From NCBI RefSeq assembly GCF_000006565.2, contig NC_031469.1, forward strand, positions 1-64,000: DNA of 64,000 nucleotides. Reading direction: 5' to 3'. The translations under genes were made by a program, and so were the position numbers. The notes under the pieces are model-generated. The model searched no databases. It had not been told where the DNA came from and saw nothing but the letters and a program-made list of their open reading frames with translations. The first letter of the stretch is position 1. Each line of letters begins with the position of its first letter. Below are positions 22,958-35,619 of this stretch, one piece after another. Source of the DNA: Toxoplasma gondii ME49 (Eukaryota; Apicomplexa; Conoidasida; Eucoccidiorida; Sarcocystidae).

Positions 22958-24996
22958 GACTATTGGCGATACAGTAGCTTCTGCTTCTTGGATAAATACG
23001 GCATTCACCCCACAAGGCGATGGCTCAATGCAACAAAGTCGAAACAGTTGGAAACCTAGAAAGCTCCTGTACTAATGTGAACCAAAAGCAGCAATGAAAC
23101 TCCTTTATACTCTGTGCGTCAGATTGGTTGCAAGCGAGTTACGGGAGAACAGACTGGACTCTGAGGGCTCCCGTCCGCTTATGCGAAAAGATCACAGCGG
23201 GACGTTAAACGGGGGCTGTACACCAAAAAGTGTTCCCATTTTCACGTCAGCTGTAGCCGAGTACCTCGCTACAACCGACACTATTTATTTCGTGATTCAG
23301 AACTTGCCCGGATAGTGAGTTATCTCTTGACGCGCGACTTGCTAGAATTCCCGCAGAGCAGCGCATATGTCAGGAAAGGCAATCCACGGGTGTTGGGTGG
23401 TTTCTTGGAGCTTATGCTAGGTAGCAGCCTCACGAATAAGGAAAATCTCCCAATGTTTGTGTTGTACTTCAGACGCCAGAGATGCAACTGCGGTACGGAG
23501 CAGTTGATGTCCGGAACGCAGAGTTCCCTATTGCCTGGAGCAAAGAAGAAGCTGCCTGTACACCATGTTCTTTGTTTTTTCGGATGAGTAGTTGCCTTTT
23601 TATGATTGTCTAGGGAATTTCAGCAATGGTAGAGGAGGCGTTTCCGACGAGCCTTCGGCAGGCAGTGGCGCATGCATCGGATCACCGCCTGGGTGCCAAT
23701 TTCGTCGCAGGCTGCGCAAGCTTTATTCCCCGATGGACCCGCCTGCAATCCTTGCATACATGCGATTTACCTGATCTCTCAGCCTTCTGTTTCACATTTG
23801 TTTCCGTGACCGTCTGTCCTGTATTTTGTTAACGGAGGAAGGAGGACACCAATCACCATCCGCGCTGCTGTGCTGGCTTTCTTGAGGCCGTCCTTTCTTT
23901 GTCCGTCGAGTATTCACAATCGGTGAACGTTTGCCGCGGCATTCCTCTGTCTCGCATTCACCGTCATCCTTCAGTACGCCACCGAAGAATCTCCGTTTGT
24001 CCGGCACTGCGGGAGCAAGGCATTCACCCGAAATTGCTCTTGCGTGTCTCTCTCCACTGTGTTCGTCCTGGCTGTCTTTTTTCGCAATCACATGCGAGTC
24101 TCGCTTCGTCCTGGGCTTTTGTTGTTGTGCACTGAGATACAAGGAAGCGGCCGGCGAGCGCATTTCTTACGAACGAATGGGAGTGACGTCGGCAGCGCGG
24201 CGTTGGCTCTCCCGCTCTTCTCGACGCTGTTGATTTCCTCCCGTTCCTGACCTCTGCAGTTTCTTGCCCCTCCGTGCTCGTTGTGTGCGTGTTCTGATAA
24301 AGCCCGCCAGGTCCAGGTGTCGGGAGTGAAGGAGGGTCCGTGATTTCTTTGGTTTTCACCAGTGGATCTCGGTCTTTTCCAATTTTCCCCGGTCACCAAT
24401 TCGTCTGCCTCACGTTTGCCGCTCCGCATCCCCTGTGGGGTTTCTTCCTTCGTTGATGCTAGTGCCTCTTGTGGATATATCGCCAGCTCTACTCGAACTT
24501 GCCTTTCCCGGCGTTTCTTCCCCACACGGTAGAGGGCAACAGCCGAGCCGTTGCCTCTTTTTAAGGTCCGACCTGTCGTCAGGCGAGGTCTCTCCCGATT
24601 CTCCCACTTCGTGTACACAATCTGTACTGCTGTTTGCCTTCCCGTGTGATTCTGAGCTGCGAGTGCGCCTATCTCCCCGCCCAAGCACTCCATTGCACCT
24701 GTGCTCTTGAGGTTTCTCCTGACACGCGTGCTTTCTCCGGCCTTTCCCTGCCTTTCTCCCGTTCCCACTCTTTCTTTCACCCCGCTTCTCCTCCCCCCTC
24801 TTTCCGGCAACCCATTTGCTTGTCTGCTGCGTTCCGTCTGGTCCGTGAGTGCTTCTCACACTCTACGACTTCGTGTTCACCTGCGAGTCTGGCTTCCTTG
24901 CTTGCGGCCAGCTTTCCACGAGCTAGCTTTTCACGACCTAACTTTCCATGATCTAGGTTTCCTGGACCTTGCATTTGCTTCCTCGTTTACACCACC
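22958..24996. promoter_or_regulatory. Divergent intergenic region between threonine synthase and DBP5-type helicase
   Basis: Two kilobases separate two divergent start codons, so this must hold both promoters and 5' leaders. The half next to the helicase (about 24200-24990) is strongly pyrimidine-rich on the plus strand, as is typical of coccidian 5' leaders. No TATA-like element is convincing. Long minus-strand frames there (for example 24088-24810) are Arg/Glu-rich by-products of this strand bias and are not called as genes. Confidence 0.5.
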
Positions 24997-27900
24997 ATGG
25001 CTCAGAAAGAAGGTGTGGCGGTGGCCATGGCCGCCGGCCTCGCTGCAGCTGCCGCGGCAATGGATGATCAGATTGACCAGAACGCGCTCCAGGCGTTTAT
25101 GCGCCAGCAAATGAGTCGAGCTGGCGGCCGAGGGTGTGCGACTCCAGACGCGAGAGATGCAGGGGAAGAGAACGGCGTGAAAGACGCAGGAGGCGCCCGC
25201 GCGACCGCCGAGAGCAAATCCACGGGCGGAGAGGAAACAACAGGAGCCCCAGGCTTTGCGACAGACTTTGAGGCTGTCAAACACAAACACCTTCGAGAGG
25301 TTGATGACCAGTCCGCCGTCGTGGTCGATCGGGCAGACGGGTCTTCGGGCGCTCCCGTATCAGCGTCGTCTTGGTGAGGCCTCACCGTTTGTGCAACACT
25401 GAATGCTTTCTAGCAAGGGTTCACTTTGTCTTTTATCGACATGCTCCGAGTTTACATTCTTCGCACAACTGCGGTTTTTTAATTGCAGTGGCCGTTTTGT
25501 ACTCTTGAGTAATTACAAGTGTCACTCTAGGGGCGCGGCGGTCCCGCACCTTCTGGTCAAGCCCCCTGGTTTCCCCCAAGAAAACGCCCTGTGTTTTCAC
25601 CACGGCTGCTCGGCTGTCCTGTAAACAGTGTTTTACCTGATGTAAGCGGTTCAGCTGTGTCTCTCGTTCATGCTCGCGTCCACCGTGTGCAGAGAGCAGA
25701 GTTCCAGTGGATGTTTCTCAGCTGACCACCCAGTTTCTGCGGCCTCGTGTTCCACACTTTCCTGTGATGCGTTTCTCTTCGTGTCCAACTTTCAGGACGG
25801 ACTTGAACCTCAAGAAAGAACTGCTTTTGGGTGTGGAGAACCAGGGCTTCAGCAAGCCTTCAAAAATCCAGGCGGCGGCTCTTCCTCTGATTTTCGATCG
25901 GGATGAGAACCTCATTGCCCAGGTACGTCGAGTCTACGCCAATGGAATTGATCGGGTGTTTCCTCTCTGTTTCTGTGTCTCGTGCCTTTCTCAATGCTGT
26001 ATATCATTCAGGGAACCAACAAAGAGACAACAAGATTGATTTATCGTCCCACTCGCTGTCTGTGTGGCGCCTGGTCCTCTTCGTTTTTTTGGTCAGTGCT
26101 TTGTTGTCGGTGGCGGTCTATGCAGTTGACAGTTCTAGTCGTCTTTGTGAGTATCCGCCAGTCTCACTAGCCGCGTCTGTCTTCTGGCGCGTCTCCTCTC
26201 TTTTAGGCTCAGAACGGAAGCGGAAAGACTGCAACATTTGCTCTTGCGATGTTGACCAAAGTGGACAACAACCTGAAGGCGCCACAAGTATGTCAGCTCT
26301 TTTCTCCACGTGTTCCTCTTCAGCGTCGTCTGCGCCCAGCTTTCTCATGCTCAGATCCCACTAGAGCTAGCCATGTTTTTCTGAGAATTGTGCCTATTCA
26401 CCAAGATTCGGCGGGCTTTCAAACGCTTGCTGTGTCTGCCTCTCGTAGATGTCTTCTTTCCGTGGATGCCTTGAGCTCTCTGCGAGGTTTGGAGCCGTCG
26501 GCGGCAGCTTTTGTGCATCATATGGCTCTTTTGGGTGTGTCAGATTCCCCTCGCACGCCAGCCTGGGTTTTCTTTCGCTGAACATCGTTTTTTGTGTGTC
26601 GTCCATGTTCCACTGCTGAGGCACCTTCTCTTTTTCGTGCTACATAGCACCGCGGGTCAACTGTGCTTCCTCCGTGCTTCCGTGTCTCCCTGCGTTCTTC
26701 AGGCCCTCTGTCTCTGTCCCACTCGAGAGCTCGCTCAACAGACTGTCCGCGTCATCGAGTCGCTGGCGAGGTTCACCGACACTTCCATTTTTGTGGCCAT
26801 CCCTCAAAAGTCGGATGCGCCGGCTGCTTCTCCGATGCCAGCACAGGGGACAGGAAAGTAAGAGATACATCCACAGATGCATGCCATTGCCTATGCGGAT
26901 TGGCAGTGGCGCGCAGGCTTTTCATCCCGAACCGGTCGGTTGTTAGATTTTATGGCACCTTCTATGAATCTGGGATGACTCTTCGAGATTCGAGCTTTGA
27001 ATACTCGAATGTTGACTCGTCAACAACTGGTGACTCGAAGCAACGTCCTTTTTCTATTTCTCTGTTCTCTGTCAGGTGCAAGGTGTACACGACGCTAACG
27101 AGCCCTGTGGTGCAGTCGCCTATCGTTGTGGGGACCCCGGGAAAGTGCATGGAATTGCTGAAGAAGAGGAAGTTCGGGGCGGACACTGTGAAGCTGTTTG
27201 TGCTGGATGAGGCCGACGAACTCATCAACTTCTCCAATAACATGGCCCCTCAGGTATCTGATGAATGCCGAAGAGTGGCAAATCTCGGACAACATACTGT
27301 CCGTTGCAGGGTGTGGAAAAGCGAGCTGCGCCGGTACCAGGAGACGTAGCCAAGTAGTCGTACTGGGCACAGTGGCCTACCTTGCTCTTTCTGCATGCAG
27401 AGAGACTAAGTCTGTGACAAGGTGCAACTTGCGAGCCCCTCCCTCGGGTAGTGTGGAGATGAATTCTGGGTTGGGGGCGGTGTTAAAAGTAATTTCGTCC
27501 AAAACCGGTTCCATTTTTCGCGGCCGGCATTCCATTGGGCTGCAACGCATGCGTCTTCGCTCTATACAGGTGCAACAGATTCGACGCTTCTTCCCTCAAC
27601 GTCTCCAGATTCTTCTTTTCTCGGCCACGTTCTCCGAAGAAGTCCGGGGCTTTGCCGAGAAACTTATGCCAACGGCAAACAAAATCACGGTAAAGACTCT
27701 TCGTCTTCTACCTGTGCTGTTCGAAACGCCATGTGCGGTGTAGGGTCTTTTTTTCCGGTTGTGGTACGTAACTCGCGCTGTTATGCCCTCAAAACACCTC
27801 CGCGGTTTTCTCCTGTTTCCTCGTGCGTCAACTCGGGGAATTTCTCTTGCGACTTCCGGTTCCTGTATTTCCCAAGAGCAAATCCTAGGGGGGTCACCTT

Positions 27901-28873
27901 GTGCGATTCCCATCCGTTTTTTCTCAAGGACTCGTGACGGCGGTATGCGTTTTGCTTCCTGTATTTCGTGGCGGGGTCCGCTGGCAACTCGTTGTCGCCT
28001 TCCTGCTTGTTCCTACCTTTTCGCTGTTTTCGATCTCACTCCCTGAGTCTGGCCTTCTTTGACGGTGTTTCCAGTTGGTGATTCCATCTCCTTTGTCTTC
28101 AGGTGAAAAAGGAGGAACTCACTTTGTCGTGCATCAAGCAGTACTACATTCCCTGCGATCAGCGGGCGGCATCTCTGGGGGCCGCGCCGACTCCGGCACG
28201 AGACTCGCCTCTGCCTTACCGCCTCGATTCGTCTTTCTACCAGAAGTTCGCGGTTTTGTCCTCCTTGTATTCGTCCATGTGTCTCGGCCAGTCGGTCATT
28301 TTCGTCAACAGTAGAAGAAGCGCTTTTTCCTTGGCGCTCAAGATGCAGGAGGAGGGCTACGCCGTCTCGCTTATTTGCGGCACTCAGGCTCAGGGCCCCG
28401 AGAAGATGGGCATCGAAATGCGAGACCGGATCATGGACGAGTTCCGAAAAGGCGAAACTAAGGTGCTGATCTGTACGGATGTCTTGGCTCGTGGCATCGA
28501 TGTCCCTCAAGTGACTCTCGTCGTCAACTTCGATCTACCGCTCGTTTACCAAGGACGCGTGGGACCTGAAGGCGCTCCCGGAAGCGCCCATGGAGTGCGG
28601 GGAGGACCATTCGGAGGCGGCTGGGAAGGCCAGGCCGACGGCATGCAGATGCAGGCAGGTGGCCGCGAAGGGCCACGAGTGAACATGGAAACCTACATCC
28701 ACCGTATTGGTCGAACAGGCCGGTTCGGCCTCAAAGGCATTGCAATCAATCTAGTCAATAGCCATGAGGAACATCTGCTACAACAGATTCGCGACTTTTA
28801 CAGATGCGACATCGAGTGTATGAATGAGGACCCTGAGGACGTCGAAGAGATGATCAGAAAACTCCGGATATGA
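24997..28873 (+). CDS. DEAD-box ATP-dependent RNA helicase, DBP5/DDX19 type, 7 exons
   Basis: Exons 24997-25373, 25796-25922, 26207-26287, 26703-26857, 27076-27253, 27570-27689 and 28103-28873 join in phase to 602 aa. The ATG sits in ACCACCATGG. After a disordered Ala/Gly-rich N-terminus of about 120 residues come the Q motif (GFSKPSKIQ, 143-151), motif I AQNGSGKT (169-176), Ia PTRELAQQ (201-208), VGTPG (265-269), II DEAD (291-294), III SAT (324-326), IFVNSRRSA, V LARGID (474-479) and VI HRIGRTGR (546-553). The sequence around the Q motif, VVNFDLP and METYIHRIGRTGRFG is that of Dbp5/DDX19, which remodels mRNPs at the cytoplasmic face of the nuclear pore during mRNA export. A Gly-rich insert of about 44 residues (497-540) lies between VVNFDLPLVY and motif VI, where homologues have a loop of about 10. 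It reads through in frame without splice sites, so it appears translated. Confidence 0.95.
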
Positions 28874-31456
28874 TAGTCTCCCGCTTCAGGAGAAACCTCG
28901 TGGGAAAACAACTTGTCCGTCAAAACACACTGAGAGCCCTCGTGTTCGAGGACAGCGAAGTTTTCTGCGCAAGTGTGTGTCTTGCTCCTATTCGTGGGAG
29001 TGCCTTTCATAGCGCCGTGTGGAGACAAGTGCAGGGATAAACGACATTCTGTTTTCCACTAACTTTGGATGAGGGTCGACGCAGTTCGGCTCTCCGTTTC
29101 CACCGTTTCCTGGTGGCAGTGGCCGGGGAGTCCGTTCTATCGCGGCTGCTTCCCGACATGATGTTAGTTTTCAAAACATACGTCACATGAGTTCTTCCGT
29201 GCTCCTTCGCCTTTCCAACGGAGCGGTTGGTACCGGATTGAGCAAGCGCAACAAAAAGACCTGTTGTAGCTCAGGGAATTGATTCACGAGCTGACCCGTT
29301 CTGCGCGGGAGCGACTGCCGAAAACGCAAACGAAAGTGGCACACAGAGATATGCGGTATGCCACGGTCTCCACGTATAGGTGTGTCTTCTTCCAAGCATG
29401 GCTATTTATCCCACGTGGCCGACTGCTGATAATTCGCAGACAGAATGAGACATTTGAAGCACATGTTGCGAGGTTTTCAAACCACCGCCTCGTTCAACTC
29501 TGCAAGCGTCGACTTCAGGGCCAAAGCAGGCCGCGCCTCCCATTTTGCCAGCATACACTCCTGTTGCTTAATTCGAATTTCGAAACCATGTCGATGAAGT
29601 GTCGGTCAAATCGAGGTGCTGAGGCGGAACCATTCGTTTTAGTGTTTCGTGTAGCTAGTCGGCCTTATCGGTACATCATCTCTTTATTAGGACAGTTAGT
29701 ACGTTTCCTGGCAACTGGAGGCAGCGCCCCTGTGAGGTGTTTTTCATGTCGACAAGACATGAGCCAATGTGGTGCATTCGCTTCCGTCGTGCAAGGGGCA
29801 GAACGGCTGATGGACACTGGCTTTCCGGAAGGCAGAAAACATGCATGAATACGATGAACGTAGCGAGTGCTGCTGACGTCGTTGCTGCGTCGGAACGCGG
29901 ATACATAACGCATTTGCCTTTTCTGGCTCAGTTCTTCAATCGATGGAAAGACATGGTGTTCTACCCACTTCTCCAGTCAAATGGCTGAAGCTAGTGTTGT
30001 TCTAGGGGCTGCAGATTTTGCACACAAGCGAATGCCTGCGTAGTGGTTTCCTTGCATTTCCTTTTTTTTCATTTGTGTATGACGGGCCGCTTGCGTAGTG
30101 TTGATGTGCAGGAACCTTACGCCGGAAGCAACAGCAGCTTTAATTTGTCGCTGAAAGGAGCGAACGCATCCCTGCAGGGGAACTGTTGCCGCTATCGCAA
30201 TGTAGGATACAGAATGACAAGCACTCCTGTGACCGTCTGGTGGAGGTGTGGAGCCTCAGCGTGGACTTTGGACGTGTCGGGCCTAATCGGCTGCTCAATA
30301 TATACGCATCTGTTGGAATCTAGGCTCGGAGACACGATCACTGATGGAACTGCCAATTCCGGATAACAGATTGCTTTCATTTGAGTTATTCACAGAGGTA
30401 CAACGAGGGGTTCATTACATCTGTGAATACACTCTGCACTCGTGTTAGAACAATCACCCCAAAATAGCTTGCTTAATCGAAAGACATACAGCAGGGGATA
30501 CTGCTTTTTGGAAACAATGGTGGACAAAAAAAACCTGACATAAATTCGGGTCCTCTATCTCTTGGCAAACCACGAATCATTCCCGATTGTACCGTCCACT
30601 GCTTTTTCGTTTCACGAATTTCATACACGAGTGAAGTGGACTCGTCGACGTATCTCTTTGCCTTTCCTACAAACATTACAACGTATCCACATCGCCAGTA
30701 GAAATATACGAGATACGCACGAGCGACTCCTACAAACTTGGTTCTCCCTGATATTTATTCTTCAGTGCTCGCACATCGACGGCGTCACTTGGTTTTCGTC
30801 ATGGAGAACTGCCAACCGAGCCGCTAGAACCATGGCACATTCCTGCTTCGGCCTCCATTTTGCTAGCCGCCTGCTGCCGCAAGTCTTCAGTTTCTTGTGG
30901 CAGGTAATTGAGTTTCTCGGAAAAATTAGTCGGTCACCACCAGTCCAACTACGACAACCGTCTGATCCATCTTCGCTTATCCGGTCATTCTTCGAGACAA
31001 GAAACTGAAAAGAGAACGGCAGTTGTCTCTTGGTTCCCGTTTCGCCTGTCTGCAGAACCGGATCTCGAAAGTGTGAGAGAAGACAGATCGCTTCCGTCCT
31101 TTCCCCGATGTCCCGTAACGACTGCGTCTCAGCGTGCCACGGCAAACCGCAGGACACAGATGCGTCTTTGCTTCCGTGCGCGCTCTACCTGCCTCGCCAG
31201 CTTTGACTGCAGAACCGGAAGTTCTGAACAAGGTGAAATACCCTAAATGTCTTTACAGCATTTACTGGATTCGCTTCTTCCTGCGAAGTCGACGAGTGAC
31301 TACCGCTCGGGTTTCTTTCGACACCGACACCCGTTTCCGCGCTGCGTTGGCCCATCGATACTGAACGACTTGTGTCTTTTTTTCCCACCTCAGAAGCACC
31401 GCCGGAGGCGCTGCACTCCGTGGCGCTTGCGTTTTGGCGGGTCGACGACACAAGCG
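28874..31456. other. Convergent 3' intergenic region
   Basis: This region lies between the 3' ends of the helicase (plus) and the 174-aa membrane-protein gene (minus). Frames such as 29279-29848 read as arbitrary protein. It should contain both 3' untranslated regions; no RNA gene or repeat was recognised. Confidence 0.5.
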
Positions 31457-33117
31457 TCACGCAAAAAACTCAGTGGCAGGGGGAACAACCACACTGAATG
31501 ACACCGGAATTCGGCTGTGCATGACCCCAACAACGACAGCCAAAATAGACGTGACGATGCTGATCGCAGCCACTAAGAAACCCATCCCTCCGCAATACCC
31601 AATGTTGCCAAACAGCGCCTGGGCGAGATTCCACATCTGCACAGAGAGACACACAGACAAACCCACTGCGTTTTCACGGCCCTGGAGCCGCGCGATCCAT
31701 AGGCCCCAAACTCGCACACAATGCAATTGACCCTTTCGTAGGCAAGAATAGTGTCAACGACCAAAAATCTTGCATCACTCTGCACACTGCATGCAGGACA
31801 TCGCGCCAACAGTTCCACTGACTCCCTCCCCCCCTTCTCCCCCCTTCTCTGCTGAAAAAAATTGACTGTGGTGGGTGAGGCTGTTTTTTCCACGTATGAA
31901 AAAACAGAAAAGACACTATCTGGTTCATGTCCTCCTGCCAAACGCTGACCACGGGGAACAAAGCATCCCTTCGATTTCGGGTACGAAGGAGGATTCTGAA
32001 AAGCGGAACAGCCTGTCTTTTATCTCTTCTTTTCAACTCCTGAGCGAAGGCATGACACGTGCTGCACCGCTGGCGCTTGTAGCCACCCCACAGTGACCAC
32101 GCGCTGAAATACGCATGCCAACATGCGACCGGCTTTTTACACAGGAACAACGACCTTTGCCGAGAGTCCGTCCAAAAAGAGCTATGACTCTGTCTGCCAA
32201 AAGAAGCGAAAAACGTCGCTTAGATAGCCTCCCACCCCACTTACAGCGAATCGAGCCCAGGAGCGTGTGATAGGCGGCACATTGAAATTCTTAAAGTGGA
32301 GAAGAATAGAAGTCCAGCCCATCACGAAGGGTGCCCACAGGTTGCCTGTAAACACGCACGCTTCACCACTTTTGGAAACCGCATCAGTGCTTGAGGCATG
32401 CGAGTCCTCCATACAGAAGCACACCCGCCTTGTGGTCCCGACGGTAAAAGGCCCACCAGCTATCCTCAACACACATACTCGTGTATGCTTCCATTAAAAG
32501 CAACAAAACTGTGTGCAGATACCGTATGTGCCCGCGCGTTTATTGTTTTTGCCAGAACACACCATTCCAGATATTTGTCAGGAGAGGAGAATGTCGCACT
32601 TCTCTTGACGGGATGGTTACCAGCAGGTGGACTGTCAGTTCACTGCACCCAGTTGCGATGAGACTCAGGAGGTCATAACAAGCGAGGCGGTCCCGGCACT
32701 TTCAATTGCCAGCCTCGGTTTGGCTGACGTCGGCGGCGTCTGCCTCTACGCACAGAACCACCCGCCGACACTTCGGTGTGTGAACCACTGTCGTCTGTGT
32801 ATGCTCGCACCCATGCGCCTAAAGGCATCGTGAAAAGACAGCGCCAGCAGACAACCAGCGCGTGGAGACTCACCGAAGATTCGAGGATTGAAAGAGAAGA
32901 AGGCTTCCCTCCAGAGGGCAGCATTGACGTCCGAAAAAAGATCATTCCTGTCGACAGTGAGGGTAGGCGCGCAAGTGACGGCCATCAACAGCCAAAGGAC
33001 AATGCTAAAAAAGCCGGCGGTAATGCCGAGAAGCCTTGCTGCAATCGCCACAGCAAGGGCCTTCTCTGGATCCCCCATGCGGCGTGGCGCCACCCCCGAG
33101 ACCCCAGTCTTTGCCAT
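31457..33117 (-). CDS. Small multi-span membrane protein, 174 aa, 3 exons
   Basis: Not recognised as a named family. Exons 32874-33117, 32245-32345 and 31457-31636 join in phase through GTGAGT and GTAAGT donors. The N-terminus is short and basic (MAKTGVSGVAPRRMGDPEKA). A strong membrane span covers residues about 27-50, a weaker hydrophobic stretch with WAPFVMGWTSILLHF lies at 85-99, and a second strong span covers about 131-154. There is no signal peptide before the first span, so a signal-anchor or hairpin topology is likely. The absence of charged residues in the spans and the conserved-looking WREAFFSFNP loop suggest a structural membrane component. It could belong to an apicomplexan-specific membrane family, but no function is assigned. 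Confidence 0.6.
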
Positions 33118-35619
33118 AATTTCCGATCAAACGCAGACGCAACGACAGGACAGAAACAGAACTCCGGATGGAAGAGAGGACGAGCGGGTGAGCATCTGAG
33201 AACAGACAAAAGACACGGAGGTGCCGACGAAGATAGGACGCAGAGCAGCGGTGATGGGGACAGAGGCGTGATACAGGGACCGAAAGTGGCTGCGGGTACG
33301 TCGGTGATTTGGGAAACAACACAGACCAGTACCAGAGGGGGAAAAGGCGAAGGCTGAGAAGATGACTCGACAAGAACGTGTACAGAGGTTCACAGCCTCT
33401 GGGGCTGTACGCAATGAGTCCCGAAAGCAGAGAAAAACACTCGCATCCAGAATGTGAAATAATGTCAGAGCTGAAGGAACCAATGGACCTGGTACATGCA
33501 ATGGACATATACAACACTTCAATTGACAGAGGAGGGCACAAATGCCACGCAGGGATCGGCAAAGCAGCCAACGTAACGTATGACAGCGAGCAATCCATGC
33601 GGATTTCAAGGACAGGTACTGATGACGGTGCAGATGATCTCTTTCTTCTCTCCAGAGTGTCTCAAACGACTGGCGCGCGCGAAGAGGTCAGGATGAACGT
33701 CTACCCAGGAAAACAGAGAGACTCCGTATACAGTTACGGGACGTCTATGTTTCTGTGACGGCTAGAAAATCGGCAGCTGGGAAAGAGCTTAGAAACTATG
33801 GTTTTACGACGAGTGAAGTCAGATTCGAAAAAAGAGGATAGGGGCCTCCCCTCGACGCGGGAGAATGACGCCGACGGTCCCCCTTCAGTACTGGAGGACA
33901 CTAGGTCACTTGGACTGCACAACTTTTCATGGATGTGTTGCACCTACCATGTTCAGTGATACTGTGGAGTTGAACTGGAGGGTCGACAGTTGAGTCTTCA
34001 GGATTCTCCAACTGCGTTTGCCAGTGGCCCCGCCTCGCCGTGGTCATCGACGCTGAAGCGAGCCTGCCTCGATTGTATGCAGCCTTGTCGAAGAGAATCA
34101 CGGAAGCAGACGACGGGGTGCCACCACAGCAAGTTCAGATTTTTATGCAAAAAAAGTCGACCAGGGTAAAGAGTTTTCTGAGTTCTACGTCAACGGCTCA
34201 AGTGAGATATCGCGCGGCTTCCACGGCCTTTCGGGCGGCAACCGACGAGACAGAACTCCAGGGATGCGTCCAAGTTGCAAGCCTAACGCGAGGGCGTTTC
34301 AGCAGTGTTTCCTTTTCAACGCTGCTTCCCCTTGGACATGAAACCCGGATTCTCAGCGTGGACTTTATTCCTGTTTCCGTTTCCATGTTCACCCAGATTG
34401 CCGAGCAGAGGCATCGGGGGTAACGACCGCCTCACAGTTGTCCTCTGCACTCCACGAATGCATGCAGCGAGTGTCGGTCTGCTGCGCATAAGCCGAATTC
34501 TCTGAGCCGATGCTTCGTCATGCATGTCTGCAAGGCGCTTTGCAGTCCGCTGGGCAGCATGAAAGACCACCTCTAAAACAATCCTATAGCTCGGCTTCTC
34601 ATGCCACGTCGTTTCTCCGTCCTATTCTAAAGAACAAATGGCCAGAGACTTCCCATTGCCTGTCGGAGTAGTTCCCGAGTGAGTTCCTGCTCTGCGCTGG
34701 CCTCGGGAACGGCGCGTTAAACTGCGTGACGCAGTCTGGCAAGCCGTTCCCTGCCCTTTTTTTCGTACGCCGTCCTTCTGTGGCCCCCCGCTAGCTTTTT
34801 TCCGTCAGTATTGCTTTACCGTGTCTAGCGTGGTACATCCTCCGTTTTCCAAGACCAAGAACGGACAAGGACACCAGACTCAAGTTTGTTCCGCCGCACG
34901 GAGCTAGCGCAATGTCCCTGTCCGTGGCCTTTTCTACTTCAGTAGAAGTGTGATGTGCTTTTCCTCGCTTTTGTCCTTGAGGTAGCAGGAAAGCAAGTCG
35001 GGCAAAAACCGAGTCTCCTGACTGAGTTCTTCTCCAGCGAACTTCCCTGCCGGTACTTCAGTGGACACTACGGTAGAGCCTCAACTGTACAGACGTCAGA
35101 GTGACCCAGGTTTCCTCGAGGCTGTCGTCTGATTTTCCTAGGGATTCACCACGCTTGCTAGAGAGCTGTGGAGGTGCCGGCGAGCGGGCTGTTCGTTGTT
35201 TTGTAAATTTGGTAGTTGTGCCTTTTCCAGAACTCGCACCGGCTGAGGCGGCACCCTTTTTTCCCTCGTCGCCGTCTGCTGTAGGTTGAGAGGTTCTCGT
35301 GTCTGGTAGGGTTTCCAAACTTTTTTCAGTTGCGCAGGAGAGAGGGCTCGGAGGTTCTGTTCTTACCACGAGCCTTCGCCTGCCCATCTTTTTCCTCCGC
35401 CTTTTTTGGTACACGGTACGCACACACGGGAGAGGCACCGTCTGCGCTTTCTAGTCGGTGTATTTTTCCTGGAGTCCTTCACCCGTGTTGCCCTAAGGAA
35501 ACATCGTTTCCTCAAGTTGTGGGTGGCTTTAGTCCTCTGCCTGTATAGACTGGTCAATTGGTCTCGCGTTGAATTCCCGTGGCGGGGGTTGCAGCGTCGT
35601 TCGTGCAGTCCTTTCCAGA
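33118..35619. promoter_or_regulatory. Divergent intergenic region with two weak plus-strand frames
   Basis: Promoters and leaders of the 174-aa membrane protein (minus) and the dynactin-like gene (plus) must lie here. Two plus-strand frames, 33378-33758 (126 codons) and 34040-34423 (127 codons), have fairly ordinary protein composition and could be exons of a small unannotated gene or upstream reading frames. I found no splice pair joining them and no family resemblance. Confidence 0.4.

Noticed and set aside
24088..24810. 240-codon minus-strand Arg/Glu-rich frame
   Set aside because: It arises from the pyrimidine-rich leader of the helicase gene; there is no domain, splice context or plausible composition.
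29279..29848. 189-codon plus-strand frame between helicase and membrane-protein genes
   Set aside because: It lies in a convergent 3' region and reads as arbitrary sequence.
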